NCBI GenBank assembly: GCA_937916085.1
Contig: CALGGO010000060.1
Span: 1 to 64,000, forward strand
Direction of reading: 5' to 3'
Length of the DNA stretch: 64,000 nt
Source of the DNA: an uncultured Prevotellaceae bacterium
Lineage (GTDB): Bacteria; Bacteroidota; Bacteroidia; Bacteroidales; Muribaculaceae
Made by a program: the position numbers and the translations under genes. Positions 35,137 through 44,319 of this stretch are shown one piece after another; positions within the stretch are counted from its first letter, which is position 1, and each line of letters opens with the position of its first letter. A model generated the notes under the pieces. The model made no database searches, was not told where the DNA came from, and saw only the letters and a list, made by a program, of their open reading frames with translations.

Positions 35137-35165
35137 CAATTTAATAATACTTTATCTCACTATTC

Positions 35166-35333
35166 ATGGCAAAAGAAAAAGAAATCCCAAACTATAATAC
35201 ATTTTCAGATATAATTGCAGCAGAGTCAATTATTCCAATAATGTTCCCTGCTGAACGTGAGACAAATGGTTCATTAAGAGTGCTATCTTTGTTCTCGGGT
35301 TGTGGCGGTATGGATCTAGGTTTTTGCATATGA
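35166..35333 (+). pseudogene. 5' remnant of a DNA cytosine-5 methyltransferase
   Basis: A 55-codon ORF whose last third, SLRVLSLFSGCGGMDLGF, is motif I (SAM-binding FxGxG) of C5-cytosine methyltransferases. It then stops two codons later, where an intact enzyme would continue for 300 or more residues with motifs IV-X. It is followed within 15 bp by a second truncated gene. The rest of the methylase has been deleted. Confidence 0.8.
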
Positions 35334-35347
35334 TAATTTTTGATAAT

Positions 35348-35536
35348 ATGATTGTTAATAGTGAATATCACCAGTGGTTTGTTGCGCTGAAGAATAGTAT
35401 TCGTCAGTGTCAAATTAAAGCGGCATTGAACGTCAATAGGGAACTCCTTTCATTGTATTGGCAATTAGGAAAAGAGATTGTGTTAATTTCGTGGGTTGCG
35501 AGTTGGCGTTGTCTTGGCAATCTATGGGCAAGGTAG
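35348..35536 (+). pseudogene. 5' remnant of a DUF1016 (YhcG-like) nuclease gene
   Basis: The first 40 codons from the ATG at 35348 match the DUF1016 N-terminus (WFVALKNSIRQCQIKAALNV, then NRELLSLYWQLGKEIV). After that the family pattern breaks and the frame ends at a stop at 35536. Intact members are about 350 aa with a C-terminal PD-(D/E)xK nuclease domain. With the methylase remnant just upstream, this marks a deleted restriction-modification-like locus. Confidence 0.7.
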
Positions 35537-35626
35537 AAAGGTATTTGTTTGCCAAGACTGCGAGAACTTGTTATGTTGCCAAGTGACCGAGTTGGGCATG
35601 ATAGACCTCGGAAAAAACCAAACAAT

Positions 35627-35658
35627 TTTGTTTTTTCACTCAACTTGCACTAATTTTG
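35627..35658 (+). promoter_or_regulatory. consensus metG promoter
   Basis: tttg at 35627-35630 and taattttg at 35651-35658 are separated by 20 bp, as in the Bacteroidetes consensus. The ATG of metG follows 33 bp later. Confidence 0.75.
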
Positions 35659-35691
35659 CAAAAAATTTCACAAAAACAGAAGATATAAGTT

Positions 35692-37737
35692 ATGGAAGAG
35701 AAGAAGAAATATGCACGCACTCTCGTGACAACGGCGTTGCCTTACGCCAACGGCCCAGTCCACATTGGTCACCTGGCCGGAGTTTATGTACCTGCCGACA
35801 TCTACGTCCGCTATCTGCGCCTCAAGGGCGAGGACGTGATAATGATTGGCGGCAGCGACGAGCACGGCGTGCCCATTACCATCAAAGCACAGAAGGAAGG
35901 TGTTACACCACAAGACATTGTTGACCGCTATCACAAGATAATAAAGGACTCGATGGAAGGGTTGGGCATCTCGTTCGACATCTATGGCCGCACCACCAGC
36001 GAGACGCACCGCAAGACCGCCAGCGAGTTTTTCAAGACGCTCTACGACAAGGGAGAGTTCATTGAGAAGACCAGTATGCAGTTCTATGACGAGGAGGCCG
36101 ACCAGTGGCTAGCCGACCGTTATATCACCGGCACCTGCCCGCACTGCGGCAACGAGGGAGCCTACGGCGACCAGTGCGAGGTGTGCGGCACGTCGCTCAA
36201 CGCCACCGACTTGATTAATCCCAAGAGTGCCATCACCGGCAACGTGCCAGTGCTCAAGGAGACCAAGCATTGGTACATGCCTCTCGACAAGTGGGAGCCT
36301 CGTCTGCGCCAGTGGATTCTCGAGGAGCACAAGGAATGGAAGACCAACGTCTATGGCCAGTGCAAGTCGTGGCTCGACGCCGGGCTGCAGCCCCGTGCCG
36401 TGACGCGTGACCTCGACTGGGGAATCCCCGTGCCTATCGAGGGTGCCGAGGGAAAGGTGCTTTATGTGTGGTTTGACGCGCCTATTGGCTACATCAGCAA
36501 CACTATAGATTTGCTGCCAGAAGACTGGGAGAAATACTGGAAAGACCCCGATTCTCGCATCATTCACTTCATAGGCAAGGACAACATTGTGTTCCACTGC
36601 CTTATCTTCCCTGCTATGCTTATGGCGGAGGGCTCTTACCAGATACCCGATAATGTGCCTGCCAACGAGTTCCTCAACCTCGAGGACGACAAGATTTCTA
36701 CCAGCCGCAACTGGGCGGTGTGGCTGCATGAGTATCTCGAGGACTTCCCCGGCAAGCAGGACGTGCTGCGTTATGTGCTCACTGCCAATGCTCCCGAGAC
36801 CAAAGACAACAACTTCACTTGGAAAGACTTCCAGGACCGCAACAACAACGAGCTGGTGGCTATCTTGGGCAACTTCGTGAACCGTGCCATCGTATTGACC
36901 AACAAATACTTCGACGGCGTGATTCCCGAGGCGCATGAGCTCACCGACTACGACCGCGCCACCATCGAGGAGTTTAAGGGCGTGAAAGACGAACTTGGCA
37001 AGGCTCTCGACACCTTCCATTTCCGCGCCGCTCTCGCCGAGGCGATGAAACTGGCGCGCATCGGTAACAAGTATCTTGCCGACACCGAGCCTTGGAAACT
37101 CGCTAAGACCGACATGGCGCGCGTGGAGACTATCATGAACATTGCTTTGCAAATCACCGCCAATCTCGCCATCGCCTTCGAGCCATTCCTGCCCTTCAGC
37201 GCCGAGAAGCTGCGCAAGATGATAAATCTTGAGAGTGCCGACTGGAACAAACTCGGCTCTATCGACATCCTCAGTGCCGGTGACCGTGTTGAAAAGCCTG
37301 TACTGCTCTTCGAGAAAATCGATGACGAGACTATCAAGGTTCAGACCGACCGCCTAGAGCGCATCAAGCAGGAGAATATCCTCAAGAACTTCACGCCTAA
37401 GGCCGTGGCGCCTACAGTGTCGTTCGACGACTTCCAGAAACTCGACATACGCGTGGGCAAGGTGCTCACCTGCGAGAAGGTGAAGAAAGCCGACAAGCTT
37501 CTCAAGTTCACCATCGACGACGGCATGAAGGGACGCACCATTGTTTCGGGTATCGCCAAGTTTTACAACCCCGAGGACCTCGTGGGCAAGGAAGTGTGCT
37601 TCATCGCCAACTTCGCACCCCGCACCCTCAAGGGCATTGAGTCGCAAGGCATGATTCTCAGCGCCGAGGACGCCGACGGCCGCCTAGTGGTCATTGGCCC
37701 CCACGGAGAAGTCCGCCCCGGCGTGCAAGTGGGATAA
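35692..37737 (+). CDS. metG: methionyl-tRNA synthetase
   Basis: MetRS charges tRNA(Met) with methionine using ATP. The 681-aa protein has the class I HIGH motif (PVHIGHLAGVY, residues 24-27), a zinc-binding knuckle (CPHCG ... CEVCG, about 143-166), a KMSKS-equivalent reading KISTS (about 333), the anticodon-binding helical domain, and a C-terminal EMAP/Trbp-like tRNA-binding domain (about 575-681, FQKLDIRVGKVLTCEKVKKA, then VSGIAKFYNPEDLVGK). It is transcribed from its own consensus promoter and ends at a long inverted repeat shared with the convergent MFS gene. Confidence 0.97.
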   Translation: MEEKKKYARTLVTTALPYANGPVHIGHLAGVYVPADIYVRYLRLKGEDVIMIGGSDEHGVPITIKAQKEGVTPQDIVDRYHKIIKDSMEGLGISFDIYGRTTSETHRKTASEFFKTLYDKGEFIEKTSMQFYDEEADQWLADRYITGTCPHCGNEGAYGDQCEVCGTSLNATDLINPKSAITGNVPVLKETKHWYMPLDKWEPRLRQWILEEHKEWKTNVYGQCKSWLDAGLQPRAVTRDLDWGIPVPIEGAEGKVLYVWFDAPIGYISNTIDLLPEDWEKYWKDPDSRIIHFIGKDNIVFHCLIFPAMLMAEGSYQIPDNVPANEFLNLEDDKISTSRNWAVWLHEYLEDFPGKQDVLRYVLTANAPETKDNNFTWKDFQDRNNNELVAILGNFVNRAIVLTNKYFDGVIPEAHELTDYDRATIEEFKGVKDELGKALDTFHFRAALAEAMKLARIGNKYLADTEPWKLAKTDMARVETIMNIALQITANLAIAFEPFLPFSAEKLRKMINLESADWNKLGSIDILSAGDRVEKPVLLFEKIDDETIKVQTDRLERIKQENILKNFTPKAVAPTVSFDDFQKLDIRVGKVLTCEKVKKADKLLKFTIDDGMKGRTIVSGIAKFYNPEDLVGKEVCFIANFAPRTLKGIESQGMILSAEDADGRLVVIGPHGEVRPGVQVG

Positions 37738-37752
37738 CATCAATGCACAATT

Positions 37753-37817
37753 AACCCGAATCGGTCATTAGGATTTATACAAAAAAACTCATAATCTCCT
37801 AATGACCGATTTGGGTT
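37753..37817. terminator. bidirectional terminator between metG and the MFS gene
   Basis: aacccgaatcggtcattagg plus a (37753-37773) pairs with tcctaatgaccgatttgggt plus t (37797-37817), with one G-T pair in 21 and a 23-nt AT-rich loop. It serves both convergent genes. Related words (cctaataaccgat) occur at 63147. Confidence 0.85.
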
Positions 37818-38992
37818 TAATCTTTTTGGGGTGGCAGACTCTGGAAATGACGAGTTGCCCACACCTGCAACAAGAACACAACGCTTAATATGCAGCCCAC
37901 TTTGTAAGGCCCAGTGATATCGTCACCAAACAAGCCTTTCGACATTGGCATCACAATCAGTGGCGACACAAATTGTCCTAAGTATAGCGCCGCCGAGAGC
38001 AACGGCATGACGGTAGAGACCGAGTCACGACCGCCCTTGATGCTGGCAATGGTGTTGAGATAAGGAACTCCCACTCCTGTGGCAATGCCCACCAGCATCG
38101 AGCCTATCAAGACCATCAGCAATGAGCCATTAATATATGAGGCATAGCCAAGCAGGAAGCAAAGCGGTGCGAAATATTTTATGATCATGCGAAACCTGTG
38201 CATCAGTCCGCCAAAGGCGAGTCCAACGAAGAATGCAACAACATCAAGCCCTACCATAATCATCGTGATGGCATTTGAAGAAAGCGCAGTCTGCTTGCTG
38301 GCGATTATAGCAAAATTGGTTGGAAAGATGAAAAAAAGAATCATCAGCAGCAACATGCCTGTCACCGACGGGTGGAACTTAAGAAGTTGGCGTGGGTGGA
38401 ACGGAACGCCGTGCTTGTTAGAGGCACCCAATTGTGCGTCAGGAAGCCATAGCCAAACCATCACTACGGCAATCAAGCCAATAAGATATACCAGGAAAGC
38501 ATAATTCCACTGAACGGTAGCCAATATTCCAGCAAGGAGTGTGGCAACCACACCGCCCATCTGGTTCATAGCCGCCGAGAGCCCCATAAGGCGCGCCTGT
38601 TCTTCAGGCGGGAAATAGTAGGCAAGCAGACCTGTTGACAACGGCATGATTAATCCCACACTGATTCCCAAAACAGCACGCATCAACAGCAGGATGTAGA
38701 TGTTATCAACAAAAAAACACCCTGCACCCGCAGCCACATAGAGCAGCAGTCCAGTTGTTGCGATGGTGCGTGTACTAACACGTCGGCTAAATTGCAAAAA
38801 CAAGATGTTGGTAATGATGATAAATAGGGCAGGCATGCTGACGATGAGTTGTACCAGCATTTCGGATGCCGACGAGAAATGATTCTTGATAATGCCCAGT
38901 GCAGGTGCTATAGCAGCTCCTGCCATCACGGTGAGCAGCGACATAGAAAGGATGGTAGCTGTCACCCGTTTAGATACTTTATTCTGTTTCAT
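37817..38992 (-). CDS. MFS transporter
   Basis: A 391-aa major facilitator with 12 predicted membrane helices. The first begins TATILSMSLLTVMAGAAIAP. The loop 2-3 region and the motif near LLLMRAVLGISVGLIMPLST (helix 4) and QMGGVVATLLAGILATVQWN (helix 5) are typical of drug/H+ antiporter-like MFS proteins. The substrate cannot be read from the sequence; efflux is the usual guess. The stop overlaps the edge of the terminator shared with metG. Confidence 0.88.
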   Translation of the reverse strand: MKQNKVSKRVTATILSMSLLTVMAGAAIAPALGIIKNHFSSASEMLVQLIVSMPALFIIITNILFLQFSRRVSTRTIATTGLLLYVAAGAGCFFVDNIYILLLMRAVLGISVGLIMPLSTGLLAYYFPPEEQARLMGLSAAMNQMGGVVATLLAGILATVQWNYAFLVYLIGLIAVVMVWLWLPDAQLGASNKHGVPFHPRQLLKFHPSVTGMLLLMILFFIFPTNFAIIASKQTALSSNAITMIMVGLDVVAFFVGLAFGGLMHRFRMIIKYFAPLCFLLGYASYINGSLLMVLIGSMLVGIATGVGVPYLNTIASIKGGRDSVSTVMPLLSAALYLGQFVSPLIVMPMSKGLFGDDITGPYKVGCILSVVFLLQVWATRHFQSLPPQKD

Positions 38993-39147
38993 TTAAAAAT
39001 CGGGAGTTTCAGCTCTACCAAGCTTTTTGTTCGTTAAAAAATCGGATGCAAAAGTACAAAAAATTACCAATAGCAATAGGTTGTACAGCCAGTTAAAAAA
39101 ACAAAAAAACTCGATTATACAAAGCTCTCATAGAAACTTTTTTTGAC

Positions 39148-39155
39148 TATTTTTG
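39148..39155 (+). promoter_or_regulatory. -7 box before the small coiled-coil gene
   Basis: tatttttg lies 43 bp before the ATG at 39199 and fits TAnnTTTG. Confidence 0.55.
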
Positions 39156-39198
39156 CAGTAAATCACTTAATTATTATATAATTAAACACAACAAGATT

Positions 39199-39507
39199 AT
39201 GTCAAAAACAGTTGAAATTCAGATTGAAAAAAGCAGCAATTTGGTCGATGGATTGCGCAAGCACTTAAATGCAAATGGTACAGGCGTGACAAGCGCCGAG
39301 ATTGCCAGCATGGAACAGAATGTGAAAGAACTGGCAGCCGCTAACGAGGAGGTAGAACGCCTGCGTGCCGAACTCGCTCCTAAAGTGAAACGCATGAGTG
39401 AAATCATGGCAAAAGTGAAGGCTGCCTATGCCGAGAAGAAAAAGATGCTAAAAGCATGTTATTCGCAAGAGCAATGGGCTAATTACGGCATACCCGACAA
39501 GCGATAA
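39199..39507 (+). CDS. small coiled-coil protein
   Basis: A 102-aa, highly charged helical protein. The coiled coil spans residues 38-88 (EQNVKELAAANEEVERLRAE, LAPKVKRMSEIMAKVKAAYA), followed by a short conserved-looking tail (YSQEQWANYGIPDKR). No family is recognised. It has its own promoter, clear coding composition and a good start, so it is probably a real gene. Confidence 0.75.
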   Translation: MSKTVEIQIEKSSNLVDGLRKHLNANGTGVTSAEIASMEQNVKELAAANEEVERLRAELAPKVKRMSEIMAKVKAAYAEKKKMLKACYSQEQWANYGIPDKR

Positions 39508-39551
39508 AAATTATTACTATCCTTTTTCGTTTGTCACTACAACATGCTTGT

Positions 39552-39623
39552 GGCGATCATCACATCGCCATTCAAGTAACAATCTCAACCTCGTCATCGG
39601 TGACCGTCACGATGGCGAGGTTG
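39552..39623. other. two consecutive hairpins
   Basis: ggcgatcatcacatcgcc (39552-39569) and an imperfect 38-bp palindrome, caacctcg (39586-39593) to cgaggttg (39616-39623) with further pairing inside, lie downstream of the coiled-coil gene. They may be terminators or remnants of a repeat. Confidence 0.45.
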
Positions 39624-39777
39624 CTGATTAGTGATGAATGAACTTTTGCAGCAAAAATTCCCTCCATCCTCTTCTCCGGCAAAAAACAACCTATCGCCGC
39701 CTAATTGGGTGGCAAACCCGATATAATTGCTATCTTTAGTTTTGGATTTAGAGGCTAAATAACAATTAACGAACAAA

Positions 39778-40077
39778 CTATCTCTCTTTGAATTTATCCT
39801 TATATTGTGAGAACAGGTTGTAATAAGCTTTCATGTTGCCTAATTCATACCACTGGCTCACCAGCGACGGATGTGAGTCTAAATCTATAATGTGCGCATC
39901 CTTTATCTGGTGGTCCTTGTTCTGATGCAAGTCAAGCTCGCGGTAAGGCAGAGTGATGCCGCCATACTCATAATAACCAGCCGAGTAATAGTCCACCTTG
40001 TCGGTCTGCGCCATCACATCGGCAGCAGTCAGCAAAAACACGATAAAATATAGTAAGACGTTGAAAATCTTTGTCAT
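39778..40077 (-). CDS. small exported protein
   Basis: A 99-aa protein with a signal peptide (KIFNVLLYFIVFLLTAADVM, cleavage near MAQ-TDK). The mature 75 residues are charged (YYEYGGITLPYRELDLHQNK, MKAYYNLFSQYKDKFKER) and match no family I know. A consensus promoter with 21-bp spacing precedes it, which supports a real gene. Confidence 0.7.
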   Translation of the reverse strand: MTKIFNVLLYFIVFLLTAADVMAQTDKVDYYSAGYYEYGGITLPYRELDLHQNKDHQIKDAHIIDLDSHPSLVSQWYELGNMKAYYNLFSQYKDKFKER

Positions 40078-40097
40078 AATTAATTCATATTTTGTGG

Positions 40098-40130
40098 CAA
40101 AGATAGTGAAAAAGATTAATAAAACACAAA
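40098..40130 (-). promoter_or_regulatory. consensus promoter of the small exported gene
   Basis: On the minus strand tttg (40127-40130) and tatctttg (40098-40105) are separated by 21 bp. The ATG lies 20 bp further on. Confidence 0.7.
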
Positions 40131-40212
40131 TAATTAACGATATAAGTGTTGCAAAGTCAATGCTTTTTTCAAAAAACTAGCAACTACAAACTAATAACTA
40201 AAAACTATTTTG

Positions 40213-40220
40213 TACCTTTG
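40213..40220 (+). promoter_or_regulatory. -7 box of leuS
   Basis: tacctttg fits TAnnTTTG and lies 45 bp before the leuS ATG. Confidence 0.6.
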
Positions 40221-40264
40221 CACCTTGAAATAAATAATAAATATAATATAACTCAATAGGTAAT

Positions 40265-43036
40265 ATGGAATATAATTTCAACGAGATTGAGAAGAAGTGG
40301 CAACAGTATTGGAAGGAAAACGACGTCTATAAGGTAGATATCGACGAGAGCAAGCCCAAGTTCTATGTTCTCGATATGTTTCCTTATCCCAGTGGCGCGG
40401 GACTGCATGTGGGGCATCCGCTGGGCTACATCGCCAGCGACATCTATGCGCGCTACAAGCGTCACAAGGGCTTTAACGTGCTGCACCCCATGGGCTACGA
40501 CGCTTACGGTCTGCCAGCCGAGCAATATGCCATCCAAACCGGTCAGCATCCCGAGGTGACTACTAACGAGAACATCGCCCGCTACCGCGAGCAGCTCGAC
40601 AAGATAGGATTCAGCTTTGACTGGGACCGCGAGGTAAGAACTTGCGAACCAAAATATTACAAGTGGACTCAATGGGCATTCCTACAGATGTTCAAGAGCT
40701 ACTACAACACCGCTCTCGACAAGGCGCGACCCATTACCGAACTCGTGGAATACTTCGAGAAAAACGGCAGCGAGGGTTGCAACGCCCACACTAATGCCAA
40801 AATGGAGTTTACCGCCGACGAGTGGCGTGCCATGACCGATGCCGAGAAGAGCCAGGCGCTGATGAACTACCGCATCGCCTACCTGGGCAATACTATGGTG
40901 AACTGGTGTCCTGAGTTGGGTACCGTGCTCGCCAACGACGAGGTGAGCGAGGGACTTTCCATTCGTGGTGGTTATCCGGTGGAGCAGAAGGTGATGCGCC
41001 AGTGGTGCCTGCGCGTGAGTGCCTACGCCGGCCGCTTGCTGCGCGACCTCGACACTATCGAGTGGAGCGACTCTATCAAAGAGACTCAGAAGAACTGGAT
41101 AGGCTACAGCGAGGGTGCCGAGATGCTCTTCCCCATCGTGGGCAGCGACGAGCAGTTGCTCATCTTCACCACCCGCGCCGACACTATCTTTGGCGTGACT
41201 TTCATGGTGCTGGCGCCCGAGAGCGAGTATGTAGATCAGGTGGTTACCGCCGAGCAGCGCGCTGCCGTTGATGCCTACCTTAACGAGGTGAAGCACAAGA
41301 CCGAGCGCGAGCGTCTCATCGAGAAGAAGGTGAGCGGTGTGTTCAGCGGCAGCTATGCCGTCAACCCCGTCACTGGCAAGGAGATACCCATCTACATCAG
41401 CGACTATGTGCTGGCTGGCTACGGCACTGGTGCCATCATGGCGGTGCCTGCTCACGACAGCCGCGACTATGCCTTTGCTAAGCATTTCGACCTGCCTATC
41501 ATCCCATTGATTGAGGGTGCCGACATCAGCGAGGAGAGCTTCGATGCCAAGGACGGCATAATGATGAACTCCAGCAACGAGCGGTTGCAGCTCAACGGAC
41601 TCCAAGTGAAGGACGCTATCGCCAAAACCAAAGAATATATCGAAAAGGCGGGAATAGGCAAGGTGAAGGTGAACTACCGCCTGCGCGACGCCATCTTCAG
41701 CCGTCAGCGCTACTGGGGCGAGCCGTTCCCCATCTACTACGACGAGGACGGTCAGCCACAGCCTCTCGACGAGAGCGAGCTGCCATTGCAGCTGCCCGAG
41801 GTTGACAAGTTCCTGCCCACCGAGACTGGCGAGCCTCCACTGGGACGCGCCAAGAACTGGGTGGCAGCCAACGGCCGTCCGCTGGAGCTGAACACCATGC
41901 CAGGCTTTGCCGGCTCGAGTGCCTACTATCTGCGCTACATGGACCCCCACAACGACGAGGCTCTCGTGAGCAAGCGCGCCGATGACTATTGGCGTCAGGT
42001 TGACCTCTATGTGGGTGGTACCGAACACGCTACAGGTCACTTGATTTACAGCCGTTTCTGGAACAAGTTCCTCTACGACTACGGTTATGTGTGCGAGGCC
42101 GAGCCGTTCCGCAAGTTGGTCAACCAGGGAATGATTCAGGGTCGCTCCAATTTCGTTTACCGCATCAAGGACACCAACAAGTTTGTGTCGTTCAACCTCA
42201 AGAAAGACTATGACACCACTCCCATTCATGTGGATGTGAATATCGTGAGCAACGACGTGCTCAATATTGAGAAGTTCAAGGCTTGGAGACCCGAGTTTGC
42301 CGATGCTGAGTTCATCTTTGAGAATGACAAGTACATCTGCGGATGGGCGATTGAGAAGATGTCGAAGTCGATGTTCAACGTGGTGAACCCCGACGACATC
42401 GTGGAGCGCTATGGTGCCGACACTCTGCGTCTCTATGAGATGTTCCTGGGTCCTGTTGAGGCAAGCAAGCCTTGGGACACCAACGGTATCGACGGCGTGA
42501 ATCGCTTCCTCAAGCGTCTGTGGGGACTCTTCTTCAAGGGCGACGAACTTCAACTCATCGACGAGAAGCCTAGTGCCGAGGCGCTGAAGTCGATTCACAA
42601 GCTCATCAAGAAAGTGAGTCAAGACATTGAGCAGTTCTCCTATAACACCAGCGTGGCGGCGTTCATGATTTGCTCTAATGAGCTTAAAGACATGAAATGC
42701 AAGACCAAGAGCGTGTATCGCGACTTCGTGGTGCTCCTTGCTCCATTTGCACCTCACATCGCCGAGGAGCTGTGGCACCAGTTGGGCGAGCAGGGTACCG
42801 TGTGCGACGCCCAGTGGCCCACTTGGAACGAGGAATACCTCAAGGAGAGTATGGTAAAATATACAGTGCTCTTCAACGGCAAGCCCCGCTTCAACATCGA
42901 GGTTCCTGCCGGCACTCCCAATGATGAGGTGCAGAAGGTTGCCCTCACCCACGACGGCGCTGCCCGCTGGCTCGACGGCAAGCAGCCCAAGAAGGTCATC
43001 GTAGTGCCCAACAAGATTGTGAATGTGGTAGTATAG
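40265..43036 (+). CDS. leuS: leucyl-tRNA synthetase
   Basis: LeuRS charges tRNA(Leu) and edits mischarged products. The 923-aa protein has the HIGH equivalent HVGH (residues 48-51, SGAGLHVGHPLGYIASDIYA), a CP1 editing domain (TTRADTIFGVTFMVLAPES, YGTGAIMAVPAHDSRDYAFA), a second catalytic half with GTEHATGHLIYSRFW, and the KMSKS loop (KMSKSMFNVVNPDDIVERYG, near residue 698). The C-terminal anticodon-binding helices and a small C-terminal domain are complete. A long antisense ORF across this gene is a codon-bias shadow. Confidence 0.97.
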   Translation: MEYNFNEIEKKWQQYWKENDVYKVDIDESKPKFYVLDMFPYPSGAGLHVGHPLGYIASDIYARYKRHKGFNVLHPMGYDAYGLPAEQYAIQTGQHPEVTTNENIARYREQLDKIGFSFDWDREVRTCEPKYYKWTQWAFLQMFKSYYNTALDKARPITELVEYFEKNGSEGCNAHTNAKMEFTADEWRAMTDAEKSQALMNYRIAYLGNTMVNWCPELGTVLANDEVSEGLSIRGGYPVEQKVMRQWCLRVSAYAGRLLRDLDTIEWSDSIKETQKNWIGYSEGAEMLFPIVGSDEQLLIFTTRADTIFGVTFMVLAPESEYVDQVVTAEQRAAVDAYLNEVKHKTERERLIEKKVSGVFSGSYAVNPVTGKEIPIYISDYVLAGYGTGAIMAVPAHDSRDYAFAKHFDLPIIPLIEGADISEESFDAKDGIMMNSSNERLQLNGLQVKDAIAKTKEYIEKAGIGKVKVNYRLRDAIFSRQRYWGEPFPIYYDEDGQPQPLDESELPLQLPEVDKFLPTETGEPPLGRAKNWVAANGRPLELNTMPGFAGSSAYYLRYMDPHNDEALVSKRADDYWRQVDLYVGGTEHATGHLIYSRFWNKFLYDYGYVCEAEPFRKLVNQGMIQGRSNFVYRIKDTNKFVSFNLKKDYDTTPIHVDVNIVSNDVLNIEKFKAWRPEFADAEFIFENDKYICGWAIEKMSKSMFNVVNPDDIVERYGADTLRLYEMFLGPVEASKPWDTNGIDGVNRFLKRLWGLFFKGDELQLIDEKPSAEALKSIHKLIKKVSQDIEQFSYNTSVAAFMICSNELKDMKCKTKSVYRDFVVLLAPFAPHIAEELWHQLGEQGTVCDAQWPTWNEEYLKESMVKYTVLFNGKPRFNIEVPAGTPNDEVQKVALTHDGAARWLDGKQPKKVIVVPNKIVNVVV

Positions 43037-43039
43037 CCG

Positions 43040-43114
43040 ACAAGCTGACGAGGAACAAGCTAACGAGGCAAAAGAATTATCCTCTACCATTGCCTTGTTT
43101 ACTCGTCAGCTTGT
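43040..43114. terminator. repeat-word hairpin after leuS
   Basis: acaagctgacgag (43040-43052) pairs with ctcgtcagcttgt (43102-43114). The loop repeats related words (aacaagctaacgaggc). It lies 4 bp after the leuS stop and may terminate it. The same words recur at 44140-44300. Confidence 0.55.
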
Positions 43115-43133
43115 CAGCTTGTTAGCAAAAATA

Positions 43134-44135
43134 ATGAAAAAAGAGCGACTTCCCTGGCTTGACTATGTGAGGTTTTTCAGTATCTTCCTGGTGATACTGT
43201 TTCACACGCCTCCACAAACGCCAATCATGGATGGCAAGATTATCATCAACTTGCGCATCCCGCTCTTCTTTTGCATCTCAGGGTTCCTGTTCAACATTGG
43301 CAAATACAGCTCATTCGGGCAGTTCTTCAGCCATCGTGGCAAGCAGATTTTAGTGCCTTATTTCACATTTTTCATAGTTTTCTATGCTCTGTGGCTGCTG
43401 TTTGGCAAGAGTCTGGGTGATGCCGACGTATCGTGGTGGCAGCCGCTCGTCGATTTCGTCAAGGGCGAGCCGCACACCGTGCTGGGCACCTTCTGGTATC
43501 TCTCGTGCCTGATAGTGATGCAGATTCTCTACTACTTCATGCAGCGGTGGCTGCCTAGCCAGTGGCTCTTCCCGGCAAGCATACTGCTCTCGGTGGCGGC
43601 TATCAACTGTCCGCTAGAGAACTACTGGCACGTGTGGAACGCGATGGTCTATATGCCGTTCTACGCCTTTGGCAACAGCTTCAAGAACTATATCTCAAAG
43701 GTGGAATTTTCCACACCGCGGCGCACTGCCAGCCTCATAGCCTTGGGCATAATCTCGCTCGTGATAATGGCATTTAGCATCTACATCGAGGAGAAGAACA
43801 GCATGAACGCCATCAAGATAGCCTGTGGCGTGATGGTAATCCCTACCTATATCGCCCTCGCCAAGTGGCTTGCCAGCCGCTACGGCCGCAACCGCGTCAT
43901 CGAGCTGGTGGTGATGAACGGCACTGTCTATCTCGCCTTCCAGAACCACACCATAGGCTTTATCAAGGTGATGCTCGAGCGAGCCTTCTACACTGGTGTC
44001 ATGGACGAGAACATTTGGATAAAGTTTCTATTGCCGTTCCTTGTTATGGCAGCCATCTTCCCCTTTGCCTGGCTCATCCATAACTACGCCCCCTGGATGC
44101 TAGGCAAGAAAAAAGAAGAGACGCTGGGGTACTAA
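43134..44135 (+). CDS. acyltransferase-3 family membrane protein
   Basis: A 333-aa integral membrane acyltransferase of the OafA/WecH type. The N-terminal signature RLPWLDYVRFFSIFLVILFH contains the conserved His, followed by about ten membrane helices (RIPLFFCISGFLFNIGKYSS, LGTFWYLSCLIVMQILYYFM). Such enzymes O-acetylate cell-surface sugars. I use the ATG at 43134 (MKKERLPW); the upstream in-frame ATG at 43095 lies in the repeat-word hairpin region and adds 13 unlikely residues. The acceptor glycan is unknown. Confidence 0.88.
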   Translation: MKKERLPWLDYVRFFSIFLVILFHTPPQTPIMDGKIIINLRIPLFFCISGFLFNIGKYSSFGQFFSHRGKQILVPYFTFFIVFYALWLLFGKSLGDADVSWWQPLVDFVKGEPHTVLGTFWYLSCLIVMQILYYFMQRWLPSQWLFPASILLSVAAINCPLENYWHVWNAMVYMPFYAFGNSFKNYISKVEFSTPRRTASLIALGIISLVIMAFSIYIEEKNSMNAIKIACGVMVIPTYIALAKWLASRYGRNRVIELVVMNGTVYLAFQNHTIGFIKVMLERAFYTGVMDENIWIKFLLPFLVMAAIFPFAWLIHNYAPWMLGKKKEETLGY

Positions 44136-44319
44136 CAGCTAACAAGTTACAAGCTAACAAGTAAACAAGACAATAGAAAAAGAGTATACTCGGATATGAA
44201 ATTTTTATAATAAAATTATTATATTTTTAAGCGCAGCTCCAATCAAGTGGCAAGACTTGTTCATTAAGTTACCATTGTCTCGTTAGCTTGTTTGCTCGTC
44301 CGCTAGTAAATTAAAAAAT

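Larger units (their letters stand above)
34774..35165. other. promoter-rich intergenic gap
   Basis: This AT-rich 392-bp gap between two divergent units contains a leader hairpin (acgaggcgtgcctcgt, 34797-34812), the minus-strand promoter at 34856, and two plus-strand boxes, tatctttg at 35065-35072 and tatttttg at 35129-35136. No gene is recognisable. Confidence 0.6.

Noticed and set aside
39594..39776. 60-codon minus-strand ORF
   Set aside because: It runs through two hairpins, has no recognisable domain and no clear promoter.
40682..43090. 802-codon ORF antisense to leuS
   Set aside because: Long antisense frames arise from the GC-skewed codon usage of leuS; the sense gene is complete and well supported.
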